A stretch of 7,100 bases of DNA, taken from the NCBI GenBank assembly GCA_027009605.1, contig JALVCY010000634.1, positions 1 through 7,100 on the forward strand, read 5' to 3'. Below, one piece after another: positions 1 to 3,965 of this stretch. The position numbers and the translations under genes were made by a program. Under the pieces are notes generated by a model, which had not been told where the DNA came from, did not search any database, and saw only the letters and a list, made by a program, of their open reading frames with translations. The DNA comes from Saprospiraceae bacterium. Lineage in GTDB: Bacteria; Bacteroidota; Bacteroidia; Chitinophagales; Saprospiraceae. How positions within the stretch are numbered: the stretch's first letter is position 1; every line of letters starts with the position of its first letter.

Positions 1-2
1 GA

Positions 3-1109
3 TTTTTTCTAGCTGCCGGTGTAGGCGTACTGGCCTATCTTTTTAAAGTAGAGCTGAAACGTAAGGCCGATGAAGGTATTTTCAAACCATATCCTATCAT
101 AGAAGTCGAGGGCGAGCCGGCTACGCCCGGTGAGATTTTAGGCAATGCCATTATGGGTCTAGTCATTGGCATGAAAGTACCGTATGCCTATACTCATCTA
201 GGAGAGTTCCAAATGGATCCGGCCGGGGCTATTTTCTCGATGAAAGGCAATATTGTACTGGGATTAATACTAGCAGCAGCCTTTGGCTATTGGCGTTTTT
301 GGACGGGACAAAAGCACAAATTGGATCCCCCCAAAAAGACCAAGGTAAATGTATATCCCCATGACAAAATCACCGAAATCGCCATGATAGCCGCCTTTTC
401 CGGTATTCTAGGGTCTAAGATTTTTGATATTTTAGAGCATTTGGATGCTTTTTACAAAGACCCGATTGGGGTATTCTTATCCGGTAGTGGCTTGGCTATT
501 TACGGCGGATTAATTTTTGGATATATTGCGGTGGTCTGGTACTTACGTAAAAATTTTAAAGGGATTTCTATTCTTCATGCAATGGATGCGGTGGCACCGG
601 CTTTGATATTGGGCTATGGCACGGGGCGTTTGGGCTGCCAGTTTTCAGGAGATGGAGATTGGGGAATTCCGGTAAAAGGTGTACGAGATGGAGTGGAGTA
701 TGCCTTCACTAAGCCGGGCTGGCTGCCGGATTTCTTGTGGGCACAGACCTATCCACACAATGTTGCCGGAGAAGGGGCACCGATTCCCGGGTGTACGTGG
801 CACTACTGCACGGAGTTGACCACCGGAGTTTTTCCTACGCCCTTGTATGAAATTATGCTATCTATACTCATCTTTGGCATTTTGTGGGCACTAAGGAAGC
901 GGATAAAGACCGCCGGAGTCCTTTTCTTTTTATTTATGATATTGGATGGCTTGGAACGTTTCTTTATCGAAAAAATCCGGGTGAACATCAAGTATGAATA
1001 TTTTGGGTTTCACTTTACGCAAGCCCAATTGATAGCCATCGCCATGATTATTCTAGGCATAGCAGGCATTATTTGGCGCAAGCAAGTGAGCAAACAAAAA
1101 ACGGTATGA
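3..1109 (+). CDS. lgt: Prolipoprotein diacylglyceryl transferase (Lgt), 5'-truncated by the window edge
   Basis: The frame is open from the first bases, so the true start lies left of the window; 368 codons are visible. Lgt is an inner-membrane enzyme that moves diacylglycerol from phosphatidylglycerol to the lipobox cysteine of prolipoproteins, the first step of lipoprotein maturation. The visible protein is a multi-pass membrane protein. Counting from the codon at base 3, YGGLIFG (about 167-173) matches the HGGLIG motif of E. coli Lgt, GRLGCQFSGDGDWGIP (about 208-223) matches the GRIGN signature with its essential Arg (here 209), PTPLYE matches the conserved P-x-x-LYE helix start, and DGLERFFIE (Arg 319) matches the last conserved Arg region. 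The protein is longer than E. coli Lgt (about 290 residues), with an extra loop between GDWGIP and PTPLYE. The His of HGGLIG is Tyr and the Asn of GRxGN is Cys; I recall the GC variant as usual in Bacteroidota. The family assignment is firm; activity is inferred. Confidence 0.92.
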   Translation, partial: FFLAAGVGVLAYLFKVELKRKADEGIFKPYPIIEVEGEPATPGEILGNAIMGLVIGMKVPYAYTHLGEFQMDPAGAIFSMKGNIVLGLILAAAFGYWRFWTGQKHKLDPPKKTKVNVYPHDKITEIAMIAAFSGILGSKIFDILEHLDAFYKDPIGVFLSGSGLAIYGGLIFGYIAVVWYLRKNFKGISILHAMDAVAPALILGYGTGRLGCQFSGDGDWGIPVKGVRDGVEYAFTKPGWLPDFLWAQTYPHNVAGEGAPIPGCTWHYCTELTTGVFPTPLYEIMLSILIFGILWALRKRIKTAGVLFFLFMILDGLERFFIEKIRVNIKYEYFGFHFTQAQLIAIAMIILGIAGIIWRKQVSKQKTV

Positions 1110-1120
1110 GCGGCAACAGG

Positions 1121-1182
1121 GTCTTTTTTGATTATTTGGAACTGCTAAGACATCCATTATTTTGGTTATTGAATCAAAAGAC
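1121..1182. terminator. Possible terminator region between convergent lgt and thioredoxin genes
   Basis: The 88 bases between the two convergent stop codons hold an imperfect inverted repeat. GTCTTTTTTGATT (1121-1133) can pair with AATCAAAAGAC (1172-1182) if two T bulge out. The intervening loop is about 38 bases, so this is a weak structure. It is placed where a bidirectional terminator would be expected, and that position is the main reason to list it. Confidence 0.25.
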
Positions 1183-1197
1183 TTGGTAAAAGCGTAA

Positions 1198-2349
1198 CTA
1201 CCGTTCAATCTCCTTTAATAACTCATCCGCATCATCATAATCCTCGTCCATTGCCTTTGCCAGCGCAATAGATGTTAAAGCGGCTTTCCGCGCTTTTCTC
1301 CTTTTTCCTAGTTTAAAGTAGAGTTGCGCAAGCGTCAAGTTATTTTCAGGATTATTATCTAATTTAATGGATTGCTTCACTAACTTAGTAGCCTTTTTCA
1401 GATACTTTCGCTTACTAATAACATCATAAAAAGTGGCTCCAATATCATTCAACTCTGCTGCATTTTTACACGGATATTTTTTGTAATGATCCAGTGCAGC
1501 TTGCGCAAAAGCTTTACGGTTGCCGCGACGACGATAGTAGGTCATTCTTACTTTGGAAGCTTCTTTCTCGCAATTCGGCCCGGCGTAGGCCTTCCGGTAG
1601 ATGTCCTGAAGCTGTGCTAAGCTGATGGTTTTATCTTCTATTTTTTTGTTCAGGATAGATTGAATTTTTTGCCCCACTTTAGATGCTCCAAACTTGCGAT
1701 AAAACAAATCCTTGTGCTCCGTCATATATTGGAACATCTTTGAATCTGCATCCACCACATACTTAAAGATGGCATTTAGGACGCCGGGTTTAGACCAATC
1801 TTTTTGAGTTTTTAGGTACTCTTCAGCAACCGGCTCATGAGAATTATCGCCCATCTTATATCTCAAATCCAAATACTTTAGTAAGAACTCCGGATTTCGA
1901 TCACCAACAAGATAACGTTCTTCCATCGCCTTCAAACTTAGCGTAGGGTTCAATGCTACCTTACCTTGTTCAATGAGTTTTTTAGCCGAAAGGTAACCGG
2001 CCACCTTATGCACCAAGGTTCCTTCCGAATCAATAAATAGTAGGCTAGGATAAGAACGGACATTGTATTTCAAACCAATCTCAGGACCTTCCCCTTTTTC
2101 CATATTTATCTTAGTAGATATAAAGTGCTCATTAAAGAAGGCGCCGACTTCTCCTTTCGGAAAAACAGTATTAGTCATAACTCGACATGGCCCACACCAA
2201 TCTGTGTAGGCATCAATAAAAACCAACTTATCTTCTTTCTGTGCCAAAGACAGGATTTCTTCTAATGTTCCGTGTACAAATCGTACCCCCTGCGCTCCTA
2301 CACTTTGAGTCAGAAACAAAGAAAACACAATGATAAAAAAAGCTCGCAT
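1198..2349 (-). CDS. Secreted thioredoxin-fold protein with C-terminal TPR-like helical repeats
   Basis: This 383-residue protein starts with a Sec signal peptide (residues 1-19, likely cleaved VGA|QG, no lipobox Cys), so it should be periplasmic or exported. Residues about 25-130 form a thioredoxin-like domain of the Thioredoxin_7/DsbD-gamma type. The redox motif is W51-C52-G53-P54-C55 and the cis-proline is P101 in SYPSLLF, so the active site looks intact. Residues about 150-383 are helical and rich in Lys, Ala and Leu; the last about 50 residues (NNLTLAQLYFKLGKRRKARKAALTSI) look like a TPR unit. Likely role: periplasmic thiol reductase or disulfide exchange factor whose helical tail binds a partner; the substrate is unknown. 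Proteins of this layout are common in Bacteroidota. It is a single gene, divergent from the response regulator and convergent with lgt. No Shine-Dalgarno precedes the ATG, and the signal peptide beginning at this Met supports the start. Confidence 0.88.
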   Translation of the reverse strand: MRAFFIIVFSLFLTQSVGAQGVRFVHGTLEEILSLAQKEDKLVFIDAYTDWCGPCRVMTNTVFPKGEVGAFFNEHFISTKINMEKGEGPEIGLKYNVRSYPSLLFIDSEGTLVHKVAGYLSAKKLIEQGKVALNPTLSLKAMEERYLVGDRNPEFLLKYLDLRYKMGDNSHEPVAEEYLKTQKDWSKPGVLNAIFKYVVDADSKMFQYMTEHKDLFYRKFGASKVGQKIQSILNKKIEDKTISLAQLQDIYRKAYAGPNCEKEASKVRMTYYRRRGNRKAFAQAALDHYKKYPCKNAAELNDIGATFYDVISKRKYLKKATKLVKQSIKLDNNPENNLTLAQLYFKLGKRRKARKAALTSIALAKAMDEDYDDADELLKEIER

Positions 2350-2374
2350 GGAATGATTTTTTGATAACTAATAG

Positions 2375-2388
2375 CCAAGAAATCTTGG
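2375..2388. promoter_or_regulatory. Short dyad CCAAGA-AA-TCTTGG in the thioredoxin-gene leader
   Basis: A perfect 6-bp inverted repeat with a 2-base spacer lies 26 bases upstream of the thioredoxin-like start codon. Its size and symmetry suit a dimeric repressor operator, and its place, just upstream of the start, also suits one. A 14-bp dyad can arise by chance, so function is only inferred. Confidence 0.25.
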
Positions 2389-2490
2389 ACATAAAAAGGG
2401 CTCATTTTTCTAATGTATGGAGACTATTTTTTCTAAATAGCAACGCCATCTCCCCAAAACAGACAGAATCCAACAGAAAATAAACTTTTT

Positions 2491-2701
2491 TAGCCAAGAT
2501 AAATCGTGCTGAGTAGTTACATTTTTCGTAAAAAGCACGGCAAAATAACGTTTTTTTTATGTATTTGTGTCTAAAATTAGATTTTTTTAACGAGAAAAAA
2601 TGCATGTCTGTGCTCAGGAGGTTTTATGTACCTGCTTAGCATCTGTGCTTTTGAGATTTTCTTAGCCCAAAAGACTCGTGTTAAGTAGTTTTCCACTTTT
2701 T
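2491..2701. repeat. Degenerate direct repeat, two copies about 170 bp apart
   Basis: The two copies are 2491-2526 and 2663-2701, in the same orientation. The core is TCGTGYTRAGTAGTT, with two transitions between the copies, preceded in both by TAGCC and an A-rich stretch and followed by AC and a T run. The first copy can also form a hairpin through CGTGCT (2505-2510) and AGCACG (2534-2539); the second copy lacks the right half. These could be decayed copies of a dispersed repeat or a pair of protein-binding sites. Confidence 0.4.
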
Positions 2702-2784
2702 AGACCGAAGATACTTGTGCCCCATCTGAGCCACCATCAAAAAAAAAATTTTTTGTCTTAAGAATAGACACATCCCCTATTTAT

Positions 2785-2805
2785 TTCGTTCTATACCTGA
2801 ACGAA
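2785..2805 (+). promoter_or_regulatory. 7-bp inverted repeat TTCGTTC-N7-GAACGAA just upstream of the response regulator
   Basis: TTCGTTC (2785-2791) and GAACGAA (2799-2805) are perfect complements around a 7-base loop, and the structure ends 12 bases before the ATG at 2818. It could be an operator, possibly for autoregulation, or a leader hairpin that limits ribosome access. A poor -7-like sequence (TATTTATTTCG, 2778-2788) overlaps its left arm, so promoter overlap is possible. No half-site here matches the LytTR consensus. Confidence 0.35.
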
Positions 2806-2817
2806 GACCAGCTAGAG

Positions 2818-3522
2818 ATGACATCAATTATAATTGAAGATGAGCTAAAAAATAGGGAGGTATTGAAATACATGCTAAAGACCTATTGCCCGGAAGTTGA
2901 AGTTTTAGCGGAAGCGGAGACCATCAAAGAATCTATTCCCCTAATTGTCAACCAAAAACCGGACATTGTCTTTTTAGACATTGTTTTGCGAGATGGAAAT
3001 GGCTTTGAGCTCTGGGACTATATTCCGGCTCCTGATTTTTCTGTGATTTTTACGACAGCCCACGACCAATACGCCATCAAGGCCATTCGAGCCGATGCTT
3101 GCGACTATCTGCTAAAACCGATCATCGAAAAAGAATTAATCGCTGCCGTCAATAAAGCCCAAGAACGCAAAAGAAGACAATCAGACTTTCACGAAAACAA
3201 TATCATCAAAATCCCAACGATGACGGGCTTTTTGCTATGCAATACGGATGATATTCTTTACTGCCAAGCAGAAGGCAGATACACCATATTCCATTTCACC
3301 AACGGAGAGCAACAAACTGCATCCAAAAACCTTGGGGATTATGAACCCAACCTTACACGTACAGGCATCATCCGAATACACCGGTCTTATGCCGTCAATA
3401 TCTACAAAATAGCTAAATATTCTAAAGGAAAAAGCCCACAAGTGACCCTTCAAAACAACACAACGCTGAATGTGTCACCACAATACAAGGAAACCTTACT
3501 CAAAGCAATTGAACAACGATGA
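2818..3522 (+). CDS. LytTR-family two-component response regulator
   Basis: This 234-residue cytoplasmic protein has the usual length of LytR/AlgR-type regulators. Residues 1-120 are a receiver domain: acidic pair E7-D8, phospho-acceptor D54 in PDIVFLDIVLRDGNG, switch residue T80 in FTTAHDQYA, and K100-P101 in YLLKP, so all key residues are present. Residues about 130-232 are a LytTR DNA-binding domain, with the typical ILYCQAEGRYT strand and RIHRSYAVN signature (R-x-H-x-S-x-x-VN). It most likely binds direct repeats in target promoters after phosphorylation by the histidine kinase encoded just downstream. The ATG is well placed: the receiver's first beta strand (TSIIIEDE) begins at residue 2. 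There is no Shine-Dalgarno, as is normal in Bacteroidota. GC content is about 47% in a counted line (2881-2940), clearly above that of the kinase gene. The kinase pairing is inferred from proximity and domain type. Confidence 0.93.
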   Translation: MTSIIIEDELKNREVLKYMLKTYCPEVEVLAEAETIKESIPLIVNQKPDIVFLDIVLRDGNGFELWDYIPAPDFSVIFTTAHDQYAIKAIRADACDYLLKPIIEKELIAAVNKAQERKRRQSDFHENNIIKIPTMTGFLLCNTDDILYCQAEGRYTIFHFTNGEQQTASKNLGDYEPNLTRTGIIRIHRSYAVNIYKIAKYSKGKSPQVTLQNNTTLNVSPQYKETLLKAIEQR

Positions 3523-3682
3523 CCTTTGATACACCAAATACGCCGTTCATGACCAAAACAACGTTGGCGGTTACATTTACATTGTTACACAGCTTAGTTT
3601 AGGTGATATTCGCAGTGCACAGACGAAAAGAATGTGTAAAACGTGACTTCCTTTAGATATTATACTCAATTCAAGTATCATG
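3523..3682. other. Intergenic stretch between response regulator and its terminator
   Basis: No convincing gene is present in these 160 bases, the first part of the 443-bp gap before the kinase gene. A 27-codon frame starts at an ATGA overlapping the regulator stop (3519-3602), but its sequence shows no recognisable feature. Two GTT-centred motifs, GCCGTTCAT (3542-3550) and AACGTTGGC (3560-3568), resemble LytTR half-sites, each with one mismatch to the [TA][AC][CA]GTTN[AG][TG] consensus. They are 18 bp apart start to start, closer than the roughly 21-22 bp known for this family, so the site is doubtful. Confidence 0.3.
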
Positions 3683-3720
3683 ATGCCACATCAGACTCTG
3701 ATGTGGCATTTATCATTTTA
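3683..3720 (+). terminator. Rho-independent-type terminator downstream of the response regulator
   Basis: Bases 3683-3709 form a perfect inverted repeat centred on C3696: ATGCCACATCAGA and TCTGATGTGGCAT. In practice this gives an 11-12-bp stem with a 3-5-base loop. It is followed by the T-rich tail TTTATCATTTTA. It lies 160 bases after the regulator stop and before the kinase promoter candidate, so it should separate the two transcription units. The tail is interrupted by A and C, so efficiency is uncertain. Confidence 0.65.
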
Positions 3721-3747
3721 GATAGCAAACAAATGCCACAAAAGCCC

Positions 3748-3755
3748 TATCTTTG
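3748..3755 (+). promoter_or_regulatory. Candidate -7 promoter box (TATCTTTG) for the histidine kinase gene
   Basis: TATCTTTG is an exact match to the Bacteroidota -7 consensus TAnnTTTG. It lies just after the terminator and 5 bases before the palindromic element, which would put the transcription start at about 3760-3763. No clear TTTG -33 element is present at 17-23 bases upstream, where the sequence is A-rich. If it is active, the kinase mRNA would begin with the whole 166-base hairpin as a leader of about 200 bases. Confidence 0.4.
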
Positions 3756-3760
3756 AAAAA

Positions 3761-3926
3761 TCGTAACTGTTTAGGTATCTACTATTTTGGTCAAAAAATG
3801 CGCCTTTTGGCGTCTGTTTTTGCTAAAGTTTTTTCACGTAGGGACGCACGGCCGTGCGTCCCTACGTCAACATACACAAAAAGGCCTATTTTTTGTCTTA
3901 AAATAGGAAGACCTAAACAGTTACGA
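3761..3926. repeat. Palindromic MITE-like element, copy 1 (complete)
   Basis: The ends are perfect 16-bp inverted repeats: TCGTAACTGTTTAGGT (3761-3776) and ACCTAAACAGTTACGA (3911-3926). Inside them the arms remain partly complementary (ACTATTTTGGTCAAAAAATG on the left pairs imperfectly with the right arm around 3883-3907), so the whole unit can fold into one long hairpin. Its apex is the perfect palindrome at 3836-3867. A second, inverted copy begins at 6950, which shows this is a repeated element and not gene sequence. It encodes no protein. It is of the size and form of non-autonomous palindromic elements (MITE or REP-like). GAAAAA occurs next to both ends (3755-3760, 3925-3930) but is too A-rich and asymmetrically placed to be a secure target-site duplication. 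It occupies most of the space just upstream of the kinase start. Confidence 0.85.
3836..3867. repeat. Perfect 32-bp GC-rich palindrome at the apex of element copy 1
   Basis: The first half is ACGTAGGGACGCACGG and the second half is its exact reverse complement, with no spacer. It is much richer in GC than its surroundings. I recall GTAGGGACG...CGTCCCTAC palindromes as dispersed repeats in many unrelated bacterial genomes, including Bacteroidota and Cyanobacteria. It may therefore be a separate repeat nested in the larger element, because copy 2 of the element has a different centre. Confidence 0.85.
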
Positions 3927-3965
3927 AAAAGCGAAGGAGATTCATCCAAACCAAACAGAACCTTC

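Larger units (their letters stand above)
2350..2817. other. Gene-free divergent intergenic region of 468 bp
   Basis: This AT-rich stretch separates the thioredoxin-like gene (-) from the response regulator (+) and should carry both promoters. A 67-codon minus-strand reading frame at 2402-2605 has no recognisable domain and a composition typical of AT-rich non-coding DNA, so I do not call it a gene. Visible structure: a short dyad near the thioredoxin start (2375-2388), a degenerate direct repeat (2491-2526 and 2663-2701), the octamer TCTGTGCT twice (2607-2614 and 2642-2649), a run of ten A then six T (2739-2754) that would be intrinsically bent, and a 7-bp dyad just before the regulator start (2785-2805). 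I found no exact TAnnTTTG box facing either gene. Confidence 0.6.

Noticed and set aside
803..991. 62-codon minus-strand frame inside lgt
   Set aside because: Lies antisense to a clear conserved gene; the sequence is explained by lgt.
2402..2605. 67-codon reading frame on the minus strand upstream of the thioredoxin-like gene
   Set aside because: No recognisable domain, a Lys/Phe-rich composition expected from AT-rich non-coding DNA, and it overlaps one degenerate direct-repeat copy.
3235..3453. 72-codon minus-strand frame inside the response regulator
   Set aside because: Antisense to the LytTR domain, with no features of its own.
3542..3568. Possible LytTR binding site made of GCCGTTCAT and AACGTTGGC
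   Set aside because: Each half-site has a mismatch, the spacing (18 bp start to start) is shorter than the roughly 21-22 bp known for LytTR sites, and the location is downstream of the regulator gene.
3519..3602. 27-codon frame starting at an ATGA that overlaps the regulator stop
   Set aside because: Thr-rich, unrecognised, with no support apart from the overlap. It could be a remnant of an earlier kinase start but this cannot be shown.
3592..3605. GTTTAGGT near 3596-3603 as a third, decayed end of the palindromic element
   Set aside because: Only 8 bases match the terminus and neither arm sequence follows, so chance is the better explanation.
3836..3867. CRISPR repeat or tandem array at the GC-rich palindrome
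   Set aside because: There is a single palindrome with no regularly spaced copies or spacers.
3761..3926. Riboswitch or conserved structured RNA upstream of the kinase
   Set aside because: An inverted copy lies downstream of the same gene and the structure is a simple long hairpin, so a repeat element explains it better than a ligand-binding RNA.
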